Part shown: positions 33,374-41,970 of the stretch, one piece after another
How positions within the stretch are numbered: position 1 is the first letter of the stretch
Layout: every line of letters starts with the position of its first letter
DNA from: JAZKDW01 sp040387375
GTDB taxonomy: Bacteria; Pseudomonadota; Gammaproteobacteria; Burkholderiales; Burkholderiaceae_D
Reading direction: 5' to 3'
NCBI GenBank assembly: GCA_040387375.1
Contig: JAZKDW010000011.1
Location: 97,252 to 161,251 of the forward strand
DNA length: 64,000 nucleotides
Position numbers and translations under genes: made by a program
Notes under the pieces: model-generated
Seen by the model: the letters and a program-made list of their open reading frames with translations, nothing else
The model's database searches: none
What the model was told of the DNA's origin: nothing

Positions 33374-33924
33374 TCGGGTCCAAGCATGGCAATCGGCGGC
33401 AAGAACAGTTCGGTTACCAGCAACAGGCCGTTTTTACGCCGGAACAAACAGCGGCGCGCATACACGGGCGAGTCCATTCGCTCCGCGCGTATCGCCGCAC
33501 GGGCCCTGCGCGCCAACGGATGCTGCGGGCGCAAACGCGCATATTCCAGCTCGCCGCGCAGCACCCGGGGATCGCCGAACAAGGTCGTGCCCAACGCGCG
33601 CTGGCCCAGTGTTCCAAAGACCGGCCAATCGGCTGTGCTGGCGGAGGGCGGCATGATCGTATGCGCAAACACCACCGGTTCCTCATCACATCGCAACAGC
33701 ACTTCGCGTGTCTGGACCCGGGTACGGCGCGCCAGGCCGACAGCCCGGTATTCGTCCGCCAGGCTGGATGTGTTCTCCTGGCGCAGGGTTTGCACACGGA
33801 ATTGGCCGCACTGCGCAATCAGCTTCTGCGTCAGGGATGTCCTGTCGGTCAGCCACGGGCGCAATGCAGGCGGCGGATTGACGCCGTTGATGTGCGAAAA
33901 CCAGCGTGCGCAGCCGAACGGCAT
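33370..33924 (-). CDS. ubiC: Chorismate--pyruvate lyase
   Basis: A 184-aa protein. WLTDRTSLTQKLIAQCG (in parts), VQTREVLLRCDEEPVVFAHT and ALGTTLFGDP match the UbiC family, which splits chorismate into 4-hydroxybenzoate and pyruvate for ubiquinone synthesis. Arg and Glu near the C-terminus (ARRCLFRRKNGLLLVTELFLP, in parts) fit the active site. I used ATG at 33924, which overlaps the yqiA stop as TGATG; the frame opens at 33954. It lies between yqiA and the transglutaminase-like gene with tight spacing. Confidence 0.9.
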   Translation of the reverse strand: MPFGCARWFSHINGVNPPPALRPWLTDRTSLTQKLIAQCGQFRVQTLRQENTSSLADEYRAVGLARRTRVQTREVLLRCDEEPVVFAHTIMPPSASTADWPVFGTLGQRALGTTLFGDPRVLRGELEYARLRPQHPLARRARAAIRAERMDSPVYARRCLFRRKNGLLLVTELFLPPIAMLGPE

Positions 33925-34508
33925 CAGTGTGTCTTTCCGATTGGAAGCCGGCAAAAGCTCAGCACTTCATCGATATATTCACTGAAATCGGACAGACCGT
34001 GATCGCTGCCTTCGATCACGCGCTGGCGCGCGCCCGGATAATGCGCAACCATTTCCCGCCAGTCGAGCACCTCGTCGCCGGTCGCCGCCAGCAGAAAATA
34101 GCGCTCCGGCTGCGTGATCCGGTTTACCGCGAGTGCTGCCAGCTCATCGATATGGTCGCGCTTGAACTCGAACGGTTCGTCGGAATGCCAGGCGGTCGTG
34201 ACGCCGACATGCTTTTCCAGCTCGCGCAGCGGTGTGACTGCGGGATTCAGGAGCACGGCGCGGCAACCCCACTGCTCGGCCAGCCAGGTCGCATAATAAC
34301 CGCCGAGAGAAGAACCGATCAGCGTGATGTCATCCGGCTTGCACTGGCCGGCAAGCTGTGTTGCCAGCGCGATGGCGGCGCGCGGCGACGCCGGCAATTG
34401 TGGACAAAGGAAGTCGGCCGGGCATCCCGCGTCCTGCAGGCGCGCTGCCAGCAGCCGCGCCTTGAAAGAATGGGGAGAGGAACGAAAACCATGGAGGTAC
34501 AGGATCAT
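33924..34508 (-). CDS. yqiA: YqiA/YcfP family alpha/beta-hydrolase (esterase)
   Basis: A 194-aa esterase. Motifs seen are ILYLHGFRSSPHSFKARLL (oxyanion hole HGF), the nucleophile Ser in LIGSSLGGYYATWLAE, Asp in TGDEVLDW and His in GSDHGLSDF, so the catalytic triad is complete. YqiA proteins hydrolyse short acyl esters in vitro, but their physiological role is unclear. The gene is 7 bp after mpl and overlaps ubiC by one base. Confidence 0.9.
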   Translation of the reverse strand: MILYLHGFRSSPHSFKARLLAARLQDAGCPADFLCPQLPASPRAAIALATQLAGQCKPDDITLIGSSLGGYYATWLAEQWGCRAVLLNPAVTPLRELEKHVGVTTAWHSDEPFEFKRDHIDELAALAVNRITQPERYFLLAATGDEVLDWREMVAHYPGARQRVIEGSDHGLSDFSEYIDEVLSFCRLPIGKTH

Positions 34509-34515
34509 CTGGCAG

Positions 34516-35898
34516 TCACCGGGCCGTCAATGCATCCAGTATCTTCTGGTGCACGCCACCAAAACCGCCATTGCTCATTGCGAGGATCTGGTCGCCCGGC
34601 CGGGCTGCCTGCACGATGGCCTGCACCAGCAAACCCAGTTCATCGAAGGCAAGCGCTTTTTGCCCTAAAGGCGCAAGCGCCTCACCGAGATTCCAGCCGA
34701 GTGCGTCCTTGCCGCTACCCTTGGCGCCATAACCGAACACCAGGTCGGCATCGGCCAGGCTGGCGGGCAGCGCATCTTTCATCGTGCCCAGTTTCATCGT
34801 ATTGGAACGCGGCTCCAGCACCGCCAGTATACGTGCGCTGCCGACTTTTTTCCGCAATCCGGCGACCGTGGTCGCGATGGCGGTCGGATGGTGCGCAAAA
34901 TCGTCATACACGGTGATGCCGTTGGCCGTGCCGCGAATTTCCATGCGGCGCTTGACGTTGCCGAACTTCGCCAGCGACTCGATCGCCTGCGCCGGCAACA
35001 CACCGACATGGCGCGCGGCGGCGATCGCGGCCAGCGCATTCATCCGGTTGTGTTCGCCGCTGAGTTCCCATTGCACGGTGCCTTGCCTGTCGTTGTTGAA
35101 AATGACATCAAAGCTGCCGTCGTCATGCGTGGCAAGCGCCCAGCCTTTATCCGGCGTGCCGCCAAACCATTCCGACTCGCTCCAGCAGCCGCGCCCGAGC
35201 ACCCGCTGCAAGGATTCTTCGCGGCCGTTGACGATCAATCGTCCGATGCCCGGCACCGTGCGCACCAGGTGATGGAACTGGGTTTCAATCGCGTTCAGGT
35301 CAGGAAAAATGTCGGCGTGGTCATACTCGAGATTATTGAGGATGGCTGTCTTGGCGTGGTAATGAACAAATTTGCTGCGCTTGTCAAAAAACGCCGTGTC
35401 ATATTCATCGGCCTCGATCACGAAAAAATCCGAACCGGCGGCAGAGCCGGAGAGCCGGGCGGAAATGCCGAAATTCAGCGGCACGCCGCCAATCAGGAAT
35501 CCGGGATGATAACCGGCGTCCTCGAGTATCCAGGCAAGCATCGCCGACGTGGTGGTTTTGCCATGTGTACCGGCCACCGCCAGCACCCACTTGTCATGCA
35601 GGATATGTTCGCCTATCCATTGCGGCCCGGAGGTATAGGGAAGCCCACGGTTGAGAATTTCTTCCATCAGCGGGTTACCGCGCGAGACGACGTTGCCGAT
35701 CACGTACAGGTCGGGCCGGAGGCTGATCTGCTCGGGTCCGAAGCCTTCGATCAATTCGATGCCCTGGGCCTGGAGCTGCGTACTCATCGGGGGATAAACG
35801 TTGGCGTCACAACCGGTGACCTTGTGGCCGGCTTCTTTTGCCAGAACGGCAAGACCGCCCATGAACGTGCCGCAGATGCCAAGGATATGAATATGCAT
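34516..35898 (-). CDS. mpl: UDP-N-acetylmuramate:L-Ala-gamma-D-Glu-meso-DAP ligase
   Basis: A 460-aa Mur ligase family member. It starts MHIHILGICGTFMGGLAVLAKEAGHKVTGCD (in parts), the Mpl variant of the Mur N-terminal fold, and carries the ATP loop AVAGTHGKTTTSAMLAW and the FHHLVRTVPGIG segment. C-terminal motifs include VYDDFAHHPTAI. The enzyme reattaches the recycled tripeptide to UDP-MurNAc in cell-wall recycling, so it works with ampD elsewhere in this window. It is divergent from the unknown gene at 35973, with a 74-bp gap. Confidence 0.95.
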   Translation of the reverse strand: MHIHILGICGTFMGGLAVLAKEAGHKVTGCDANVYPPMSTQLQAQGIELIEGFGPEQISLRPDLYVIGNVVSRGNPLMEEILNRGLPYTSGPQWIGEHILHDKWVLAVAGTHGKTTTSAMLAWILEDAGYHPGFLIGGVPLNFGISARLSGSAAGSDFFVIEADEYDTAFFDKRSKFVHYHAKTAILNNLEYDHADIFPDLNAIETQFHHLVRTVPGIGRLIVNGREESLQRVLGRGCWSESEWFGGTPDKGWALATHDDGSFDVIFNNDRQGTVQWELSGEHNRMNALAAIAAARHVGVLPAQAIESLAKFGNVKRRMEIRGTANGITVYDDFAHHPTAIATTVAGLRKKVGSARILAVLEPRSNTMKLGTMKDALPASLADADLVFGYGAKGSGKDALGWNLGEALAPLGQKALAFDELGLLVQAIVQAARPGDQILAMSNGGFGGVHQKILDALTAR

Positions 35899-35972
35899 TG
35901 TACAATTTCGTAATGGAATAACGAGATTTTACCTGACCCGCACGCTGCCGCGTTCGGAGTATCATGCGCGCC

Positions 35973-36590
35973 ATGCCTAATAACCACCCTGCCGATACTG
36001 AACTGATACGCGCTGAAATCGCCGTTGCCGCCGCCCGCATGATTGCCGAGGATGGCACGGATTACGGCACAGCCAAGCGCAAGGCCGCGAAACAGATTCT
36101 GGGAAACGTCAAAGTCCGCGGTGATATCCTTCCGACCAATGCCCAGATCGAGGACGAGGTGCGGATCCACAACGAACTCTTCTTTGGTGAAACGCAACCT
36201 GCGCGCTTGCTGCATCTGCGCAAGCTGGCGTTGCGCCTGATGATCGAACTGGCGGCATTCAAGCCGCATCTTACCGGCGCGGTCTTGAATGGCACCGCAG
36301 GCGAGCATTCCGATATCTATTTGCAATTATTTGCAGACAGCCCTAAAGACGTCGAGGTTTACCTGTTGAACAAGAATGTCAATTTTGAGGTGTCGGAAAG
36401 CGCGCATTTCAAAGGCCGCAATGAACCTGTCGAGACCTTGAGTTTCATGCACGAAAACGAAGGCATACATCTGGTCTTGTATGAAACCGATGATTTGCGA
36501 GGTGCGGTAAAAACAGCAGACGACCGGCGGCTTGAACGGGCCAACGCCGATATCGTGCAAGGATTAATTGTCGAAAGTGAAATAAAATGA
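35973..36590 (+). CDS. Small conserved protein of unknown function, possible nucleotidyltransferase-like fold
   Basis: A 205-aa protein from ATG at 35973; an ATG at 35964 is an alternative. The N-terminal third is helical, with AARMIAEDGTDYGTAKRKAAKQIL (in parts). In the middle the segment TGAVLNGTAGEHSDIYLQLF resembles the GS-x-x-SDIDL motif of minimal nucleotidyltransferases, here with HSDIYLQ. The remainder has a DVEVYLLNKNVNFEVSE strand pattern. I do not recognise a named family. It shares an ATGA overlap with the thioredoxin-like gene downstream, so they are co-transcribed, and it diverges from mpl. A function cannot be assigned from sequence. Confidence 0.6.
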   Translation: MPNNHPADTELIRAEIAVAAARMIAEDGTDYGTAKRKAAKQILGNVKVRGDILPTNAQIEDEVRIHNELFFGETQPARLLHLRKLALRLMIELAAFKPHLTGAVLNGTAGEHSDIYLQLFADSPKDVEVYLLNKNVNFEVSESAHFKGRNEPVETLSFMHENEGIHLVLYETDDLRGAVKTADDRRLERANADIVQGLIVESEIK

Positions 36591-37108
36591 AACAAAATAA
36601 GTTGCCATTTGCTGCGATCGCAGTCATATTTGCAGGTATTGGCATCTATTTCGGCATTCAGCGGCTGGAACCTGAGGCGCCGCACAATGCGGCAGTGGCC
36701 AATTTTTACAGTCAATCAATGCCAGATGCCCAAGGCACGATGCGTGCGCTTTCTCAATGGAAGGGCAAGACCCTTGTTGTAAATTTCTGGGCAACATGGT
36801 GTGCTCCCTGTGTCGACGAAATGCCGGAATTGGTGGCATTACAGACCGAAGTGGCGTCGAAAAATACCCAGATAATTGGTATTGGAATTGATTCTGCAGC
36901 TAACATCCGTGAATTTGGAAGCAAATATAAAATCAGTTATCCGCTGTATTCGGCAGGCATGGTCGGTACCGACCTGTCGCGGCAATTTGGCAACCAGGCT
37001 GGAGGATTGCCATTTACGGTACTGATAACGGCGGATGGAAAAGTCAAAAAGACCTATCTCGGCCGGCTTAACATGAAGGAACTGCGTAACGATTTGGGCT
37101 CGCTGTAG
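36587..37108 (+). CDS. TlpA/ResA-like membrane-anchored thioredoxin-fold protein
   Basis: A 173-aa protein. One N-terminal membrane anchor (LPFAAIAVIFAGIGIYFGI) is followed by a thioredoxin domain with the active-site WCAPC in VNFWATWCAPCVDEMPEL, and the cis-Pro in GGLPFTVLITADGKV. These domains face the periplasm and reduce or resolve disulfides, for example in cytochrome c maturation. No ccm gene is adjacent. The ATG overlaps the upstream stop (ATGA). The substrate is unknown. Confidence 0.9.
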   Translation: MKQNKLPFAAIAVIFAGIGIYFGIQRLEPEAPHNAAVANFYSQSMPDAQGTMRALSQWKGKTLVVNFWATWCAPCVDEMPELVALQTEVASKNTQIIGIGIDSAANIREFGSKYKISYPLYSAGMVGTDLSRQFGNQAGGLPFTVLITADGKVKKTYLGRLNMKELRNDLGSL

Positions 37109-37191
37109 ACAACTCAAAACTTTTATACTTGCCAATCAGCGTCATTTAGCGGCAAAATGCCGCCATCCTCGTCAAACGGAACCGCATCTCG

Positions 37192-37629
37192 ATGGCAAAA
37201 AATATCCTCCTGCTTAATGGCCCGAACCTGAACCTGCTGGGATCGCGCGAGCCGGAAAAATATGGAACAACGACATTAGGCGATGTCGAACGTGCCGCTG
37301 CTGATCAGGCTTCTGCAGCTGGCGCCAACATCAGCAGTTTCCAAAGTAATCATGAAGGCGCACTGATAGATCGTATTCATGCCGCCAGGGATGCCGGTGT
37401 CGACGCGATTGTAATAAACCCGGGCGGGTTGACCCATACCAGCGTTGCATTGCGCGACGCATTATCCGGCGTTGCCATTCCATTTATTGAAATACACATA
37501 ACCAATATTCATCAGCGTGAAGCATTTCGCCACCACTCATACCTGTCCGCGATTGCGGCAGGCGTGATCTGCGGACTTGGCGTGGATGGCTACCGCGCTG
37601 CAATCGATTACGCGCTCAAAAAGCTTTAA
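37192..37629 (+). CDS. aroQ: 3-dehydroquinate dehydratase, type II
   Basis: A 145-aa protein. LLNGPNLNLLGSREPEKYG (in parts) with the catalytic Tyr, SNHEGALIDRIH, INPGGLTHTSVALRDAL and EIHITNIHQREAFRHHS are the complete set of type II dehydroquinase motifs. It makes 3-dehydroshikimate for AroE, encoded about 9 kb away. It has an 83-bp leader after the thioredoxin gene. accB follows in the same direction after 78 bp. Confidence 0.97.
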   Translation: MAKNILLLNGPNLNLLGSREPEKYGTTTLGDVERAAADQASAAGANISSFQSNHEGALIDRIHAARDAGVDAIVINPGGLTHTSVALRDALSGVAIPFIEIHITNIHQREAFRHHSYLSAIAAGVICGLGVDGYRAAIDYALKKL

Positions 37630-37707
37630 TCCCGTTATCTGCGCAAGCACGACATATAATCGCGCTGATTTTTAACATCAAGATAGACACATTCTGACGG
37701 ATTTATA

Positions 37708-38163
37708 ATGGATTTAAGAAAACTCAAAACCCTGATCGATCTGGTCGCTGAATCAGATATCGCCGAGCTGGAAGTCACCGAGGGGGAAAGCAAGGTACGG
37801 ATTGTAAAATCCACACCGGCGCCTCAACACCAGATGGTGATGATGCAGCCGTCCGCTGGTCAGCAGGCAGCAGCGCCGGCCCCGGCCGCACCAGTGGCCG
37901 CCCTCCCCGTCGAGCCCGTCGAGCCGCAAGGCCACGTCGTCAAATCCCCGATGGTTGGCTCCTTTTACCGCTCCTCCGCTCCTGGTTCGCCGCCCTTTGT
38001 CGAGATCGGCGCCATCGTCAAGGAAGGCCAGACCTTGTGCATCATCGAAGCGATGAAGCTGTTAAATGAGATCGATGCCGATGCGTCGGGAGTAATTACC
38101 CAAATCCTGGTTGAAAATGGCCAGCCGGTCGAATTCGGTCAACCACTATTTATCATTGGTTAA
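37708..38163 (+). CDS. accB: Biotin carboxyl carrier protein of acetyl-CoA carboxylase
   Basis: A 151-aa protein. An N-terminal dimerisation segment is followed by an Ala/Pro-rich linker (residues about 38-75) and the biotinyl domain. The biotin attachment Lys117 lies in CIIEAMKLLNEIDA. The domain also has PMVGSFYRSSAPGSPPF, whose protruding thumb is typical of AccB. It carries carboxybiotin between AccC, encoded next, and the transferase AccAD. A 9-bp-stem hairpin lies between accB and accC. Confidence 0.97.
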   Translation: MDLRKLKTLIDLVAESDIAELEVTEGESKVRIVKSTPAPQHQMVMMQPSAGQQAAAPAPAAPVAALPVEPVEPQGHVVKSPMVGSFYRSSAPGSPPFVEIGAIVKEGQTLCIIEAMKLLNEIDADASGVITQILVENGQPVEFGQPLFIIG

Positions 38164-38178
38164 GCGATGTGCGTTCGC

Positions 38179-38210
38179 CATCCTTCTTTATTTGACAATA
38201 GAGAAGGATG
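38179..38210 (+). other. Hairpin between accB and accC
   Basis: A perfect 9-bp stem CATCCTTCT/AGAAGGATG with a 14-nt loop lies 15 bp after accB. A run of five Ts follows only after 7 bp, so it could be a weak terminator or a processing site adjusting AccB:AccC ratios. Its function is inferred. Confidence 0.4.
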
Positions 38211-38260
38211 CTGCGGGTTTTTCCAAAGTTCAATCTCTCTAACGCCTTCCGCTCCCCACT

Positions 38261-39643
38261 ATGTTTGAAAAAATCCTCATTGCCAATCGTGGTGAAATCG
38301 CACTTCGTATCCAGCGTGCCTGCCGCGAGATGGGCATCAAGACGGTTGTGGTTCATTCCGAAGCTGACCGCGACGCCAAATATGTAAAACTGGCCGATGA
38401 ATCGGTCTGTATCGGGCCGGCGCCGTCCACCCTCAGCTATCTGAACATGCCGGCAATTATCAGCGCGGCGGAAGTCACCGATGCCGAGGCTATCCATCCC
38501 GGCTACGGCTTCCTGTCGGAAAACGCGGATTTCGCGGAACGTGTCGAAAAATCGGGTTTTGTGTTTATCGGCCCGCGCTCGGAGTCGATCCGCCTGATGG
38601 GCGACAAAGTCTCCGCCAAGCAAGCCATGATCCGCGCCGGCGTGCCGTGCGTTCCCGGCTCCGAAGGCGCGTTGCCTGACGATTCAAAAGAGATCATCCG
38701 CGTTGCCCGCAAAATAGGCTATCCGGTCATCATCAAGGCGGCCGGCGGCGGCGGCGGTCGCGGCATGCGTGTAGTCCACACCGAAGCGGCCTTGCTCAAC
38801 GCCGTGACAATGACCAAGACCGAAGCCGGTACGGCATTCGGCAATCCCGAAGTCTATATGGAAAAATACCTGGAGAATCCACGTCATGTGGAAATCCAGA
38901 TCCTGGCTGACGAATTCAAGAATGCCGTATGGCTGGGCGAGCGCGATTGCTCGATGCAGCGCCGTCATCAAAAAGTGATTGAAGAGGCGCCGGCAATCGG
39001 CATCCCACGCAAGCTGATCGAGAAGATCGGTGACCGCTGTGCGGAGGCTTGCCGCAAGATGGCCTATCGCGGCGCTGGCACGTTCGAGTTCCTGTATGAG
39101 AATGGCGAGTTTTATTTCATCGAAATGAATACCCGCATCCAGGTCGAACATCCGGTTACCGAAATGATCACCGGCATCGATCTGGTACAGGAGCAAATCC
39201 GTATTGCGGCTGGTGAAAAACTGCGTTTCCGGCAACGTGATGTCGAATTGAAAGGGCACGCGATCGAATGCCGCATCAATGCCGAAGATCCATTCAAGTT
39301 CACGCCGTCGCCCGGCAAGATCCTGTCCTGGCATGCACCGGGCGGACCAGGCATTCGGGTCGACTCGCATGCCTATGCTGGCTATTACGTGCCGCCCAAC
39401 TATGATTCAATGGTGGGCAAGGTCATTTCCTACGGCGCCACGCGCGACCAGGCAATCAAACGCATGCAGATCGCCCTGTCCGAGATGGTGGTCGAAGGTA
39501 TCCTGACCAATATTCCGCTGCACCGGGAACTGATGGTGGATGCACGATTTATCGAAGGCGGCACCAATATTCATTACCTGGAACAGAAGTTGGCAAACAA
39601 GCCGGACCTGCCAAAAGACTCGAAGAAAACAGTCACGAAATGA
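38261..39643 (+). CDS. accC: Acetyl-CoA carboxylase biotin carboxylase subunit
   Basis: A 460-aa ATP-grasp protein. It opens MFEKILIANRGEIALRIQRACREMGI (in parts), has the ATP-binding glycine loop AAGGGGGRGMR, and carries the carboxylase segments ERDCSMQRRHQKVIEEAPA (in parts) and FIEMNTRIQVEHPVTE. It carboxylates the biotin of AccB. The C-terminus (about residue 445 on) is short and Lys-rich. It is followed by prmA after 9 bp, using the ATG at 39653. Confidence 0.97.
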   Translation: MFEKILIANRGEIALRIQRACREMGIKTVVVHSEADRDAKYVKLADESVCIGPAPSTLSYLNMPAIISAAEVTDAEAIHPGYGFLSENADFAERVEKSGFVFIGPRSESIRLMGDKVSAKQAMIRAGVPCVPGSEGALPDDSKEIIRVARKIGYPVIIKAAGGGGGRGMRVVHTEAALLNAVTMTKTEAGTAFGNPEVYMEKYLENPRHVEIQILADEFKNAVWLGERDCSMQRRHQKVIEEAPAIGIPRKLIEKIGDRCAEACRKMAYRGAGTFEFLYENGEFYFIEMNTRIQVEHPVTEMITGIDLVQEQIRIAAGEKLRFRQRDVELKGHAIECRINAEDPFKFTPSPGKILSWHAPGGPGIRVDSHAYAGYYVPPNYDSMVGKVISYGATRDQAIKRMQIALSEMVVEGILTNIPLHRELMVDARFIEGGTNIHYLEQKLANKPDLPKDSKKTVTK

Positions 39644-39652
39644 AGCATGCTC

Positions 39653-40633
39653 ATGAACTGGACTGAAATTGTCATTGAAGTCGCCCTGCATCACGCCGAA
39701 GGCCTGTCTGACGCATTGATGGATGCAGGCGCCTTGTCTGTTTCAGTGGAAGATGCCGACTTCGGCACCGATGCGGAACAACCACTGTTCGGCGAACCCG
39801 GCATGGAGCCGGCACAGGCAGCATGGGAGCATAGCCGTGTGGTAGCCCTGATCGCGGCCGATGCCGATCCCGCCGCCATCGTCGCCACGGCGCTCGAGGC
39901 CAGCGGCCTGGCTAGCACCGGACCGGAAGCCGCCTCCTACACGCTGCGGCCAGTGGCCGACCAGGACTGGGTCCGCCTCACACAATCGCAGTTTGATCCG
40001 ATTCACATAGGCAAGAACATCTGGGTCGTGCCCAGCTGGCACGAGGCGCCAGACCCGAACGGCCTCGTGCTGGAGCTCGATCCCGGTCTCGCGTTTGGCA
40101 CCGGCAGCCACCCTACCACCCGGCTGTGCATGGAATGGCTGGAGGCAAAGGCGCCGCAAGGTTTGTCGGTTCTGGATTACGGTTGCGGTTCCGGCATCCT
40201 GGCCATGGTTGCCGAAAAACTGGGGGCGACCAATGTCATCGGCGTCGACATCGATCCGCAGGCGATCGAATCGGCGCGTCATAACTGTGAACGCAACCAC
40301 TGCACGATCGATTTTTACCTGCCGGAGCAGTTCGCGGGCGCCGTGCACGCGGGCGCCGTGCACACGGGTGGCGTGCATCCTCCGGCTTTTGATATCGTGG
40401 TTGCCAACATCCTGGCCAGTCCATTGAAGCTGATGGCGCCGATGCTGGCAGGCCGCGTGGCGCCGGGCGGAGCGCTGGTATTGTCCGGTGTGCTGGCCCG
40501 GCAAGCAGAGGAAGTGGCGGCGGCCTACGCGCCGTTCCTCGAGATGAGCGTCTGGGCGGAGCGCGAAGGCTGGGTTGCGTTGTCCGGAAACCTGCCCGGC
40601 CCGGCCTCTGTTCCCTTGACCGGCGCCAGATAA
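39653..40633 (+). CDS. prmA: Ribosomal protein L11 methyltransferase
   Basis: A 326-aa protein. The N-terminal recognition domain starts MNWTEIVIEVALHHAEG. The SAM-binding segment has LDPGLAFGTGSHPTTRLCMEWL (in parts), VLDYGCGSGILAMVAEKLGA (in parts), VGVDIDPQAIE-like and VANILASPL. It trimethylates L11. A short insertion at residues 228-242, AGAVHAGAVHTGGVH, is encoded by three 15-bp units and is not expected in the family; it sits between the DFYLPEQF strand and the PPAFDIVVANIL strand. The start was chosen as the second ATG because the upstream one is in a poor context. Confidence 0.95.
   Translation: MNWTEIVIEVALHHAEGLSDALMDAGALSVSVEDADFGTDAEQPLFGEPGMEPAQAAWEHSRVVALIAADADPAAIVATALEASGLASTGPEAASYTLRPVADQDWVRLTQSQFDPIHIGKNIWVVPSWHEAPDPNGLVLELDPGLAFGTGSHPTTRLCMEWLEAKAPQGLSVLDYGCGSGILAMVAEKLGATNVIGVDIDPQAIESARHNCERNHCTIDFYLPEQFAGAVHAGAVHTGGVHPPAFDIVVANILASPLKLMAPMLAGRVAPGGALVLSGVLARQAEEVAAAYAPFLEMSVWAEREGWVALSGNLPGPASVPLTGAR
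40334..40378. repeat. 15-bp tandem repeat inside prmA (3 units)
   Basis: Units GCGGGCGCCGTGCAC, GCGGGCGCCGTGCAC and a diverged ACGGGTGGCGTGCAT lie in frame and encode AGAVH-AGAVH-TGGVH. The same unit, with CAA in place of CAC, occurs four times in the pilR gene at 50746-50805. Confidence 0.95.
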
Positions 40634-40638
40634 ATTCG

Positions 40639-41901
40639 ATGGCGCTCGCAACCCGGTGCCCCTTTTGCAGCACGACATTCCGCGTCGTGCAGGACCAGTT
40701 GAAATTACGCGCCGGGCTGGTTCGCTGCGGCGCGTGCCGGGAAATCTTCAACGGTGCCGAGCACCTGATCGAAGCCGATAAACCAGCGCCAGCGGCTGCC
40801 CCGCCGCCCATGTCCGCCGGGCAGCCGGTTCCAACGCCTGCTGCGGTCCCGGTTGCACCAGTTGCGCCGCAGGCGCCGGAAGCTTCGGCCGACGTTTCAT
40901 CACCCGGCCCTGCGAGTGCGGAGGCCAATCCCGGACCACACCAACCGGCTCCCCTGCCCGAGCCTGAACCGCCGCCGGCGGCGGCTACGCCAGTGATAGT
41001 GCCGGCCGGGACTGCGCCTGCGGAGTCGGTCAAGTTGCCGGCGCCATCAGTCGTCCCGCCTCCGGTCAACATGGCCACGGCGCTTGCTGCGGCTGCCAAC
41101 GTCTCCGAGGACGATCCGATGCAGCGCATGACGCTGATGGATTTCACTTCGTTTGACGATGCCGACCGGGACAACCCGCTCCAGCGCCACGCAAAAAAAT
41201 CGATCCTGTCCGGCGCCTACGGTCTGGACAGGTTATCGCAGTCCGAGGAAAACCCGGAGGGCGACCTCCCCGATGACCTGACCCGGGCGGTCGACGAGTT
41301 GCAGCGCAAGCCGTGGCGCAGCGAAAAGGACACGGCCTCTCCCGAGGACGATGACCCGGACGGCATCGCTGCCGATGAACCGGAATTTGTAAAACGGGCC
41401 CGCCGGCAGCAGACCAGCAGCCGTGCACGACGCTTATTCCTCGGCATCGGATCAGTGGTTCTGCTTATTGTTTTGCTGCTTCAAGGCTTTTACACCTTCC
41501 GCAATCAGATTGCGGCTTACCTGCCTGTGACCGCACCTGCCCTGGGTTCGGCCTGCGAATTGCTTGGCTGCCGGATTGAGTTGCCCGCGCAAATAGATGC
41601 GGTGTCGATCGAATCAAGCGAACTGCAGGCGCTGGCAACAATCCAGAATAGTTTTTTGCTGACTACCGTGCTGCGCAACCGCAGCGCAACGGCGCAGCAA
41701 TGGCCGAATATCGAATTGACCCTGAATGATGCGAATGAAAAGCCGGTGGCGCGGCGCGTTTTTTTGCCGCGCGATTATTTGCCCCGGAATGTGGATGCCG
41801 CAAAAGGTTTTGCCGCCAATCTGGAACAGACGAGCAAACTGACGTTCGTGCTTTCCGAAATGAGCGCATCCGGTTACCGGGTCGAGCTGTTCTATCCATG
41901 A
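40639..41901 (+). CDS. Zinc-ribbon membrane protein with DUF3426 domain
   Basis: A 420-aa protein. The N-terminal MJ0042-type finger has CPFCSTTFRVVQDQL and LVRCGACREIFNG (four Cys). A Pro/Ala-rich linker (residues 50-140) follows, then a polar segment, then one membrane helix (LFLGIGSVVLLIVLLLQGFY, about residue 270) and a C-terminal DUF3426-like beta domain with LRNRSATAQQWPNIELTLN (in parts). Such proteins are widespread in Burkholderiales, usually next to prmA, with unknown function. It starts 5 bp after prmA. Confidence 0.85.
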   Translation: MALATRCPFCSTTFRVVQDQLKLRAGLVRCGACREIFNGAEHLIEADKPAPAAAPPPMSAGQPVPTPAAVPVAPVAPQAPEASADVSSPGPASAEANPGPHQPAPLPEPEPPPAAATPVIVPAGTAPAESVKLPAPSVVPPPVNMATALAAAANVSEDDPMQRMTLMDFTSFDDADRDNPLQRHAKKSILSGAYGLDRLSQSEENPEGDLPDDLTRAVDELQRKPWRSEKDTASPEDDDPDGIAADEPEFVKRARRQQTSSRARRLFLGIGSVVLLIVLLLQGFYTFRNQIAAYLPVTAPALGSACELLGCRIELPAQIDAVSIESSELQALATIQNSFLLTTVLRNRSATAQQWPNIELTLNDANEKPVARRVFLPRDYLPRNVDAAKGFAANLEQTSKLTFVLSEMSASGYRVELFYP

Positions 41902-41970
41902 CTTTTCCGGGCAGGCTTCAACGCGCCTGTTTCATCCTCCATCCCCTTTAATTACCTCCTTGCTCCCTCT

